DNA of 25,030 nt, taken from Bacteroidota bacterium (GTDB lineage: Bacteria > Bacteroidota > Bacteroidia > Chitinophagales > Chitinophagaceae). Location: positions 1 to 25,030 of the forward strand of contig JAEZDR010000168.1 of assembly GCA_023433265.1 (NCBI GenBank), in the 5' to 3' direction. Below the pieces are notes generated by a model. That model saw nothing but the letters and a program-made list of their open reading frames with translations, made no database searches and was not told where the DNA came from. This document shows positions 8,366-15,082 of the stretch, piece after piece; positions within the stretch are counted from its first letter, which is position 1, and every line of letters starts with the position of its first letter. Both the position numbers and the translations under genes were made by a program.

Positions 8366-9156
8366 ATCAATGCTGTTAGCCTGCGGTATTCGGTAAGCAG
8401 TTCTTCTTCATATTCCTTAAGCTGCGCTATTTCTATAAATATCAGCTTAACCTGCTCATCCACCCAGGCCTCGTCTTTAATTTGATGCTCAATGGTAAAG
8501 GGAAAGTTGTTCTTCATCTCCAGCAGTTCTTCCTGCAACAGCCTTGCTCCCTCTTTTAGCACTTCGCATTTTGTTTGTAATTCTTCCTTGCTAAGTCCAT
8601 CCACCTGCTCTTTAGCCTGTTTTAGTTCAGATTCATACACAAGTTGAAAGGCTTTCAGCGTATCCACATCTCCGCTGCGGTAAGCTTCAGTAACAAGAAG
8701 CCAAAGCTGTCTTTGTTTATCGGTAAGCTCAGCATTTACATCAGGATGCAGCACTTTGGCAAATTGCCTGTACAACTTTCTAAGCTCGGCGCTACGCGTA
8801 GGGCTTTCAAGGTTACTGAGCATTTGTTTTGATTGCTCAATCATAGCCACCTCTTCCATAATGCGCCGTTCGGCAGAGGCAAGTTCAGTTGCCACTTCAA
8901 GTTCTATCACGTCCACATCAGGTTTCTGGTTCCTGTTCATAGCGCCCAGCACAAGTTCTGTTTTACGCCTGATGGCTTTTATGCGAAGCTGCATCTGCAA
9001 CCGCTCTACCTGGAACCTGCCAATGCGCGTGGCGTAAAGCGCTTCCAGTTGAGGCTTTGCCCAATTGATTAAAACATCTTTATCGTTCAGCAGTTTGATG
9101 TATGCCTCCTTTAGTATTTCAAGTTGGCTTTTTAACTCAGCAGTCTCGTCGGCCAT
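8362..9156 (-). CDS. Coiled-coil protein with a J domain (Hsp70 co-chaperone type)
   Basis: The open frame runs back to 9228, but the start at 9156 (MADETAELK) fits best: the first 24 residues of the longer form are polar and of odd composition. The 264-residue protein has a helical, probably coiled-coil N-terminal half. This is followed by a J-domain core: helix II with LRKLYRQFAKVL, the HPD tripeptide at 137-139, and helix III (KQRQLWLLVTEAY). A second charged helical region (about 172-264) follows. HPD is the residue set that stimulates Hsp70 ATPase, so it should recruit DnaK to a client. There is no Gly/Phe region or zinc-finger domain, so it is not a general DnaJ. It overlaps the HIRAN gene by 4 bases. 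No function has been assigned that I know of. Confidence 0.82.
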   Translation of the reverse strand: MADETAELKSQLEILKEAYIKLLNDKDVLINWAKPQLEALYATRIGRFQVERLQMQLRIKAIRRKTELVLGAMNRNQKPDVDVIELEVATELASAERRIMEEVAMIEQSKQMLSNLESPTRSAELRKLYRQFAKVLHPDVNAELTDKQRQLWLLVTEAYRSGDVDTLKAFQLVYESELKQAKEQVDGLSKEELQTKCEVLKEGARLLQEELLEMKNNFPFTIEHQIKDEAWVDEQVKLIFIEIAQLKEYEEELLTEYRRLTALI

Positions 9157-9248
9157 AACGGATAGTTTGCAATGAAGGTACGAAAAGTGAGTGGGGTTAG
9201 GAGATTTAGTAGGCAGGTATTGGGACATAGATGATAGTACAAAGACGA

Positions 9249-9465
9249 TAGTACATAGATATTAGTATATAGACAGGAAGTGGAGTGAATAATTACCCGT
9301 CATCCTAAGCGAAGCCTCGACGCAGGAGAGGCGAAGCCGAAGGATCTTATCTAAGTACATAGATATTAGTTCATAGACAGGAAGGGAGAAGCATTGACTA
9401 TTCACCATTCACCACGTAGGAGATGCGAAGTCGAAGGATATTTCTCTTAGTACATAGACAGGAAG
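9249..9465 (+). repeat. Repeat field: AGTACATAGA...GACAGGAAG copies and GCGAAG-CGAAGGAT copies
   Basis: A 32-base unit containing AGTACATAGATATTAGT and CATAGACAGGAAG occurs at 9249-9280 and 9353-9384. A shortened form is at 9447-9465, another at 10136-10153, and AGTACATAG recurs inverted at 9902-9910. Interleaved is a 25-base unit at 9321-9345 and 9415-9439 (3 mismatches) that ends in CGAAGGAT. The phrase ATTCACCATTCAC also recurs (about 9390-9402 and 9560-9572). No coding frame with credible content exists in 9157-10290. Confidence 0.75.
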
Positions 9466-9600
9466 GAAGAGAGCGCCAGGGTGGAGCGAAAAGAAAACCA
9501 TAATAGTAGTAATTACAAAGGCAACTTTCATTGGCAAGTACAACTATTGACTACTGCCTATTCACCATTCACTATTCACTAGAGCACACCTTCTCCATCA

Positions 9601-9627
9601 CCCCCAAAAACATCACGTTTTTGGGGG
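9601..9627. other. Perfect 11-bp hairpin abutting an 11-bp tandem array
   Basis: CCCCCAAAAAC and GTTTTTGGGGG are exact inverted repeats around the 5-base loop ATCAC. There is no T-run after the stem, so it is not an ordinary terminator. It is followed immediately by the tandem array starting at 9628. Confidence 0.7.
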
Positions 9628-9671
9628 GCAAGTCCGAGGCAAGTCCGAAGCAAGAGTGTGGCAAGAGCGTT
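9628..9671 (+). repeat. Four 11-bp tandem units
   Basis: The units are GCAAGTCCGAG, GCAAGTCCGAA, GCAAGAGTGTG and GCAAGAGCGTT, joined without spacers. The first five bases are the same in all four. The period equals about one turn of B-DNA. Confidence 0.75.
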
Positions 9672-9689
9672 AAAAGCCCTTCAATCAGC

Positions 9690-9890
9690 TAATCCTTGCG
9701 GCAATCTCTGCCCTCCGAAGCCCTAGTCCTACCGGTGCATGTCCCGATGCCTTAGCCATGAAAGCAATCTCTGCTCCAAAGCCCAAGTCCCCGCGCCGTC
9801 ATTGCGATGAGCCTGCGGAAGAATGAAGCAGGCGAAAGCTTGTCCGACCGCCGGCGGAAAGCAATCTCTGCTTCCGGAGCCCAAGTTGTC
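9690..9890 (+). repeat. Further degenerate copies of the GCAATCTCT dispersed repeat
   Basis: The exact core GCAATCTCT recurs at 9701, 9764 and 9861, each followed by a CT-rich segment and CGAAGCCC or AAGCCCAAG. A GTCATTGCGATGAG head lies at 9798-9811. All copies are in the same orientation as those at 7711-7890, so the J-domain/HIRAN unit lies between two blocks of the same repeat. Confidence 0.75.
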
Positions 9891-9970
9891 TTGTCTATAA
9901 CCTATGTACTAAGTACTAGTTCTCATCTGCCCTCCTTTTCCCTCAAACATACACCCACCCCAAAAGCCAC

Positions 9971-10070
9971 TTTCCCGTTTGTTCCTGTTTGTTCCCGATT
10001 ATTCCGTTTTATTCCGAATTGTTCCCGTTTATTCCGTTTTGTTCCCGTTTGTTCCCGTTTTTTCCGATTT
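9971..10070 (+). repeat. Ten 10-bp tandem units
   Basis: The stretch divides exactly into ten 10-base units with consensus RTTCCCGTTT (variants such as ATTCCGTTTT and GTTCCCGATT). Every unit holds TTCC near its start and ends in a T-rich run. The period is constant over 100 bases. A forward open frame crosses it and yields a repetitive Phe/Arg/Cys peptide that looks like an artefact of the array. Confidence 0.88.
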
Positions 10071-10290
10071 CTGCACACATCTCACTGATTTACAGCAGTA
10101 GCCTAATTTCTGAAAAGACATGGCAGGTTGCATGCTTAGTACATAGACAGAAATAACTGAATACAATCAGGTACATTGAGTACAAACGGGTATTTATGAG
10201 TCGGCGCTTGAGCGCTGTTGTAGTAATGTCTCTTTCTTAACTAAAGCAAGTTCACCTTACTTCTGTCGTACTCCTGCCTTGGGCTCACAA

Positions 10291-11970
10291 CTAGAACATA
10301 AATTTCAGTATTGTAAAATCTTCTTCATTGAACGCCAAAGCGCCTTGCTTCAGCTTCCTCGCAGTGGCAATAAACTCGCCCTCTTTTACCTTAGCCACCG
10401 ACGACATATTTAAAGCAAACCCTACTTTGTCGACAGGCCAGGAAAGATAATTGCGCTTAACCAAACCCTTATCATCAAACTGCAAGGCAAAGAAGCCCGC
10501 AAGGTCCTTATTGCCGAACTTCACGACGGAAAATTTGTTTACATCACGGTTTTTAATATCCAGCTTTGCATTGGCAGGATCATCCGGGTAGAAAACGTAC
10601 AGCTTATCATCGAAAAAGAAAACACCCGTGCCACCATAAGACGAAGGGCTCACGTTTTTAGTAACCTGCTTTTTGAAAATCGGTTGCTGCCACATCATCT
10701 TGCCACCGGGTTGATAATACTGCACCAACATATTTGCAGCGGTATAGAATCTTTTCGAAGTGGCGTCAGGCCGGTCTATGGTCTCGAGCGCAACCTGCTC
10801 CCAAACAAGGTACATGCTACCGTCGGAGTTCTTCTTAAAGCTATGCAGGTCTAGTTCGCTTATATAACCCTTCTTCTCCTGCCTGCCATCGCGCACGTAA
10901 TCAAACACATTCAGCAAGTCCATGCTCAACCTCTTGCCAAGCAACTTCCTGTAGTTACCCTCACTGTTGAATTCGCCCACCGTGTAATCATTCACCTTGT
11001 ACAGGTTACGATCAAGATCGTCGCCGCTATAACCCGTTGCCACCACCACTACCGAACCATCCTTTATTCTTTGCATGTTTACCTCTCTCGGAGCCATTGC
11101 TCCACAGAATTGTTTTTGGTAAATTTTAAAGTAGTTCTTATCGCTCTTCTTAAATTGATAGATGAAAAAGAGATTTTCGTTATCCTTATTATTTGGGTCA
11201 GCAGTTTGCACCAGGACATAGATATATCCCCACGCGTCTTCAAACACCTTTAGCAACTTCGATTCTACAGGATCGAAGCCGCTGGTTACCCCTATAGTTA
11301 TCACCTTGCTTCTCTGAAATTTTGCCATAGGCACTTTATAAGTAGCAGAAAAAACAGGTTTCATATCAGCATCCCATTGCACTACTGTTAAGTTGCTATA
11401 TTGCTTGTCTAGATTCTCACTCGGTGCTGCAGCTATGAGGCTCTTGCCATCAAAACCCTTTGTAACAACGAACCCCTGCTCACCTGCAAGAGCAGCATTA
11501 TCTCTTTTATTGTTCCAAATTGTTAGCTTGGTATTATCTATTTGCAGCGTGGTTTTTTCCTCCTTCACCATCTTCCTGTTTTCATCCAGGTGTAGATAGT
11601 AAATAGGATATGTTTTCTTATCATCCTTGTTCAAAAAGAAGCTGTACAAATGGTTTTGCAATTGTATAGTTTCAATGTTGATATAGTCTTTCTCGCTAAA
11701 GCTGCTCGCTGTATTGTTCAGGTTTTTTTCGTCTATCTTTTGCAGTGTATTCACGTCAAACAGGCAAATCCTGGTCCTCACACCACCGTCGAACCAACTG
11801 CCGCCACCATTAGTTTCCTGCACTGCATAGGTGTTCCCCGCAATGCCCGGAAAGGTTAAGCCGGTAATAAGCTTTTTATCCATGGGAGGAATCGTAGCAT
11901 CCGAAAAAACAACCTGTGCCTGTGCGCCAATCGAGAGACAGAAACATGCAAACAACAATAACTTTCTCAT
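10291..11970 (-). CDS. Secreted protein of unknown function
   Basis: This 559-residue protein has a clear signal peptide (MRKLLLFACFCLSIGAQAQ), so it is exported to the periplasm or beyond. I do not recognise the family. The sequence alternates short beta-strand-like segments with polar loops (for example FVVTKGFDGKSLIA, GYIYVLVQTAD, KLYVFYPDD, GEFIATARKL). This pattern suggests a repeated-blade beta structure such as a propeller, but no known repeat motif is evident. There is no lipobox, T9SS sorting domain or transmembrane segment after the signal. It stands alone on this strand, with a repeat field downstream and the small membrane gene divergent upstream. The start at 11970 is set by the signal peptide. 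Confidence 0.82.
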   Translation of the reverse strand: MRKLLLFACFCLSIGAQAQVVFSDATIPPMDKKLITGLTFPGIAGNTYAVQETNGGGSWFDGGVRTRICLFDVNTLQKIDEKNLNNTASSFSEKDYINIETIQLQNHLYSFFLNKDDKKTYPIYYLHLDENRKMVKEEKTTLQIDNTKLTIWNNKRDNAALAGEQGFVVTKGFDGKSLIAAAPSENLDKQYSNLTVVQWDADMKPVFSATYKVPMAKFQRSKVITIGVTSGFDPVESKLLKVFEDAWGYIYVLVQTADPNNKDNENLFFIYQFKKSDKNYFKIYQKQFCGAMAPREVNMQRIKDGSVVVVATGYSGDDLDRNLYKVNDYTVGEFNSEGNYRKLLGKRLSMDLLNVFDYVRDGRQEKKGYISELDLHSFKKNSDGSMYLVWEQVALETIDRPDATSKRFYTAANMLVQYYQPGGKMMWQQPIFKKQVTKNVSPSSYGGTGVFFFDDKLYVFYPDDPANAKLDIKNRDVNKFSVVKFGNKDLAGFFALQFDDKGLVKRNYLSWPVDKVGFALNMSSVAKVKEGEFIATARKLKQGALAFNEEDFTILKFMF

Positions 11971-12123
11971 TAGTTAGGTTTAGTATGAATAATGCTGTAA
12001 ATATCTTTTGGGGCTGCGGGAAAACACCTGATAACTGTCAACTTTTAAACGGCAAGATTTCCTTAGCTAACTAATTTCCTGGTTATGTTATGCGTAGCCA
12101 ATTGTATTGTTATGCTGCACTAA

Positions 12124-12137
12124 GTAACTTTTGTTAC
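12124..12137. promoter_or_regulatory. Palindrome GTAAC-N4-GTTAC upstream of the small membrane gene
   Basis: GTAAC at 12124 and GTTAC at 12133 form an exact inverted repeat with a TTTT centre, 35 bases before the ATG at 12173. The size and symmetry fit a dimeric regulator site. The stretch TAACTTTTG inside it also resembles a -7 box with one extra base. The regulator is unknown. Confidence 0.4.
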
Positions 12138-12172
12138 AGACGGCCTGTATGTAATTCTCCATATTGCAGTCT

Positions 12173-12370
12173 ATGAAAAGATTGTTGTCAGGTTGGCATG
12201 CGGTAAGAATAATCAGGTTATTTCTCGGCCTCGCAATCCTATGGCAAGGGGTTATATTAAAGGATATTATTGCCCTGGCGCTGGGATCCCTCTTTAGTGC
12301 GCTCGCAATTGCCGATGTTGGCTGTTGTGGCCCAAGAGGCTGCACCATACCAAAACAGCGAAAAAATTAA
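12173..12370 (+). CDS. Small inner-membrane protein with C-terminal CCGPRGC motif
   Basis: I start this protein at the ATG at 12173; a TTG at 12164 would add three residues. The 65 residues hold two hydrophobic helices (about 12-28 and 31-47) and a tail with three cysteines in CCGPRGC. The layout RIIRLFLGLAIL...ALGSLFSALAIADVGCCG resembles the YgaP-type membrane domain (DUF2892-like), which in other proteins accompanies rhodanese or metal-stress functions. The cysteines could bind a metal or thiol. A palindrome lies just upstream. The assignment to that family is from general pattern only. Confidence 0.65.
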   Translation: MKRLLSGWHAVRIIRLFLGLAILWQGVILKDIIALALGSLFSALAIADVGCCGPRGCTIPKQRKN

Positions 12371-12439
12371 TTCTTTCCTCTCTGTTTCAAGGTCTGCAAT
12401 GAAAACATTCGGGGAGTGATTGTCAGTTTCGGACGGTTG

Positions 12440-12503
12440 CACATCAGCACTGCATCAGCACCAAATTAGCACCGCATTAGCACCGCATCAGCACTTTCAG
12501 CAC
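12440..12503 (+). repeat. 11-bp tandem array upstream of ssb
   Basis: Five contiguous 11-base units run from 12440 to 12494 (consensus CGCATCAGCAC; each ends in AGCAC), followed by a 9-base partial unit to 12503. It lies in the 293-bp gap before ssb, about 100 bases upstream of the likely promoter. The remainder of the gap (12371-12439 and 12504-12599) shows no gene. Confidence 0.82.
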
Positions 12504-12599
12504 CAGGCGACAGTTAATGACGCTCCGGGAAGCCGCCTGGTTTTCCCACCCTCTCCATGTTCCTATCATCCTTCAAACCCTAAAATCCTAATCTCTTTT

Positions 12600-12629
12600 T
12601 TTGTTGTCTGCTCAAAACTGCTAACTTTA
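12600..12629 (+). promoter_or_regulatory. Likely promoter of ssb-gldE-gldD
   Basis: TTTG (12600-12603), an 18-base spacer and TAACTTTA (12622-12629) match the Bacteroidota promoter TTTG/TAnnTTTG, with one mismatch in the second box. It would give a leader of roughly 30 bases before the ssb ATG. Confidence 0.6.
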
Positions 12630-12663
12630 GAATGCAAATCCTTAGACGAACAAATAATTAATT

Positions 12664-13086
12664 ATGAGAGGCGTAAACAGAGTGACCCTAATTGGAAACC
12701 TTGGAAAGGACCCGGATATGCAGTACATAGACGGCAATATTGGCTTTGCAAAATTTCCGCTGGCTACTACCGAAACCTATAAAGACCGCTTCGGTAAGCT
12801 GGTATCTCAAACAGAATGGCATAGCGTAGTGCTGTGGCGCGGCCTTGCGGAACTAGCATCTAAATACCTGCATAAGGGAAGCCTTGTTTATGTAGAAGGG
12901 AGGCTGAGAACCCGCACCTGGGAAGACAAGGAAGGCGTGAAGAAATTCTTTACCGAAGTGGTTGGCGATAACCTTATTATGCTGGACAAACGCTCCGAAA
13001 GCAGCCAAAACTTCAGCGGGCAGGAGTTTGAAGGCTTTAATGAAGTGCCTCCTATTGCAGACTCTACCGAAAACAATGATTTTTGA
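12664..13086 (+). CDS. ssb: Single-stranded DNA-binding protein
   Basis: This 140-residue SSB has an N-terminal OB fold (about 1-105: VNRVTLIGNLGKDPD, FPLATTE, TEWHSVVLWRGLAELASKYL, GSLVYVEGRLRTRTW), which binds and protects single-stranded DNA in replication and repair. The C-terminal tail is short and acidic and ends NNDF. It has the terminal Asp-Phe but not the usual DDDIPF, so the partner-binding tip is a weaker version of the consensus. It is the first gene of a unit with gldE and gldD, an arrangement also known in Flavobacterium. The start is at an ATG directly before the OB fold. Confidence 0.96.
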   Translation: MRGVNRVTLIGNLGKDPDMQYIDGNIGFAKFPLATTETYKDRFGKLVSQTEWHSVVLWRGLAELASKYLHKGSLVYVEGRLRTRTWEDKEGVKKFFTEVVGDNLIMLDKRSESSQNFSGQEFEGFNEVPPIADSTENNDF

Positions 13087-13129
13087 TCAGGGGTAGTTGT
13101 AAGCCTATTTTTAACGAAACCCATTTGTT

Positions 13130-14479
13130 TTGGATATACCTCCCGCTTCAACAGACGATTATTATTTAGCTTACATTCTTGCTGATATAAACATTCAAGG
13201 TACTACCGTATTGGTAATACTGCTCCTTTTGCTGTTGTTCGTTTCCTTTTGTATTTCAGGTGCCGAAGTGGCCTTCTTCTCCCTTACAAGGAAGGATATT
13301 AATAACCTTAAAACCAAGCAACAACAGAGCTATAAACGCATTGTTGACCTGCTGGACCAACCCAAAGTACTGCTGGCAAGCCTGCTGGTAGCCAATAACG
13401 TGGCCAACATAGGTAGCATTATTATTTTTAACCTGGTACTGGATAGCTTCATGAACTTTGAACAGTTCAACTACGAATGGATTGAGTTTGTAATAAAAGT
13501 GATAGCCGTTTCGTCCATTCTTGTGCTGTTTTGCGAGATTACGCCCAAGGTGATGGCCAACCACAATAACATCAGGTTTGCGAAGGATGTAGGCTGGCTG
13601 GTAGAAGCTGTGCGTTACCTCTTTAGCGGCATTAGCCGGTGGATGGTAAACAGCACTGACTTCATTGAAAAAAGGCTTGCAAAGAAAAACAACGGTTCCT
13701 ACAGCCTCGATGAGCTTTACCACGCCATTGACATCACCAACAAGGAAGGGTCGAGCGAAGAGAAAAACATGCTGAAAGGTATTGCCAAGTTTGGCAATAC
13801 CACGGTGAAGCAAATCATGCGTACCCGCCTTGATGTAAATGGTGTGGAACTCAACACTACCTTTCCCGACCTGATTAAACGGATAGAAGACCTGCATTAC
13901 AGCCGGGTACCGGTGTATAAAAACAACCTGGACCATGTGGTAGGTATTCTCAATACCAAGGATGTTTTGCCCGTACTTGACGAAGACAACAGCTTTAACT
14001 GGCATACACTCATGCGGCCACCGTTGTTTGTGCACGAGCAGAAACTGATAGACGACCTATTGAAAGAGTTCCAGCAAAAACATGTGCACTTTGCAGTAGT
14101 GGTGGATGAGTTTGGCGGCACCAGCGGTATCGTTACATTGGAAGATATTATAGAAGAAATTACCGGTGAGATAAAGGATGAGTTTGATGAAGATGAATCG
14201 GATGTAAAGAAACTGGACGACTGGAACTATATATTTGAAGGCAAAACCATGGTGTATGATGTATGCCGCATCATGGGACTGGATGTGGCCACATTTGATG
14301 AGGTGAAGGAAGACGCGGATTCGCTTGCCGGCCTTGTGCTTGAAATAGCTGGTGAAATACCGGCAGTAAACCAGGTGGTGCGTGCCGGCGACTTTGAGTT
14401 TACAATCCTGGAAGTAGAAAAGTACCGCCTTAAAAAAATTAAGGTATCTGTAAGACCTTCGACGGAACAGCCCACTTAG
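13130..14479 (+). CDS. gldE: Gliding motility-associated protein GldE (CNNM/CBS/CorC family)
   Basis: This 449-residue membrane protein starts at a TTG. An in-frame stop at 13112 and the absence of any ATG before residue 107 leave no better choice, and the first transmembrane helix (about 25-48) would otherwise be lost. The order is: CNNM-type membrane domain with helices near 25-48, 85-106 and 118-140 and the motif EITPK; a CBS pair (about 222-345) with VDEFGGTSGIVTLEDIIEEI; and a C-terminal CorC_HlyC domain (about 360-440). It resembles Mg/Co-efflux proteins, but its place between ssb and gldD identifies it as GldE, which works with GldD in gliding and T9SS-linked surface function in Flavobacterium johnsoniae. 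Its exact biochemical role is not established. Confidence 0.93.
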   Translation: MDIPPASTDDYYLAYILADINIQGTTVLVILLLLLLFVSFCISGAEVAFFSLTRKDINNLKTKQQQSYKRIVDLLDQPKVLLASLLVANNVANIGSIIIFNLVLDSFMNFEQFNYEWIEFVIKVIAVSSILVLFCEITPKVMANHNNIRFAKDVGWLVEAVRYLFSGISRWMVNSTDFIEKRLAKKNNGSYSLDELYHAIDITNKEGSSEEKNMLKGIAKFGNTTVKQIMRTRLDVNGVELNTTFPDLIKRIEDLHYSRVPVYKNNLDHVVGILNTKDVLPVLDEDNSFNWHTLMRPPLFVHEQKLIDDLLKEFQQKHVHFAVVVDEFGGTSGIVTLEDIIEEITGEIKDEFDEDESDVKKLDDWNYIFEGKTMVYDVCRIMGLDVATFDEVKEDADSLAGLVLEIAGEIPAVNQVVRAGDFEFTILEVEKYRLKKIKVSVRPSTEQPT

Positions 14480-14492
14480 CTTTGAACCTACC

Positions 14493-15074
14493 ATGAAGTA
14501 CCTGAGCCTGTTTGTCTTGATTGCCTTTGCTGCTGCCGCCTGCAACAGTCCTTTTACGCCAAAGCCTAAGGGGTTTTTTAAAATAGGCATGCCCGACAAG
14601 CAATACCAGGTGTTTAACGAGTCGGGTTATCCCTACACTTTCGAATACCCCACCTATGCCACCGTGGTAAAGGACTCTACTTTTTTTGGTGACACGCCCG
14701 AAAACCCCTGGTGGGTAAATGTTGACTTCCCCCAGTTTCACGGCAGGATCTACATCAGCTACAAAAAAGTAAAAAACTATAGCCTTGATAAACTGATTGG
14801 AGATGCCTTTAACATGACGAACAAACACGCCATGAAAGCTTACGCAATTGAAGACTCGCTGATGCAAACCCCTAATGGTGTGGGTGGTGTGTTCTTCAGA
14901 GTGCAGGGAGAAGTAGCCACTGCGCACCAGTTTTTCCTAACCGATTCTACCCGTCACTTCCTGAGGGGTGCATTGTACTTTGATGCCACGCCAAACCAGG
15001 ACTCGCTTAAGCCCGTGAATGACTTCCTGGTGCAGGATATGAAGCACCTTGTTAATTCGTTTAAGTGGAAATAA
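14493..15074 (+). CDS. gldD: Gliding motility lipoprotein GldD
   Basis: This 193-residue lipoprotein has a signal peptide ending in the lipobox AAAC (Cys17). It has the features of GldD: KGFFKIGMP, YPYTFEYPTYA (about 46-56), NPWWVNVDFPQFHGRIYISY, and a C-terminal RGALYFDATPNQDSL segment. GldD is needed for gliding motility in Flavobacterium johnsoniae. As a lipoprotein it is expected in the cell envelope. It follows gldE after 13 bases, in the same unit as ssb. The presence of this pair fits with the T9SS-exported protein at 5203. The gene ends only 8 bases from the converging arginase-like gene, with no hairpin between them. Confidence 0.93.
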   Translation: MKYLSLFVLIAFAAAACNSPFTPKPKGFFKIGMPDKQYQVFNESGYPYTFEYPTYATVVKDSTFFGDTPENPWWVNVDFPQFHGRIYISYKKVKNYSLDKLIGDAFNMTNKHAMKAYAIEDSLMQTPNGVGGVFFRVQGEVATAHQFFLTDSTRHFLRGALYFDATPNQDSLKPVNDFLVQDMKHLVNSFKWK

Positions 15075-15082
15075 GGTTGCGG

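Noticed and set aside
9601..9628. The 11-bp hairpin as a rho-independent terminator
   Set aside because: No T-run follows the stem on either strand, and no gene ends nearby on the matching strand.
9601..10070. A CRISPR array
   Set aside because: The units are 10-11 bp and contiguous, with no unique spacers of 25-40 bp, and no cas gene is near.
9807..10088. A 93-codon forward open frame with a repetitive Phe/Arg/Cys/Pro peptide
   Set aside because: It runs through the 10-bp array and its peptide repeats only reflect the repeat period. There is no start context and no domain.
12420..12782. A 120-codon forward open frame before and into ssb
   Set aside because: Its N-terminal part is the translated 11-bp array and its C-terminal part overlaps ssb in another frame. 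It has no credible protein features.
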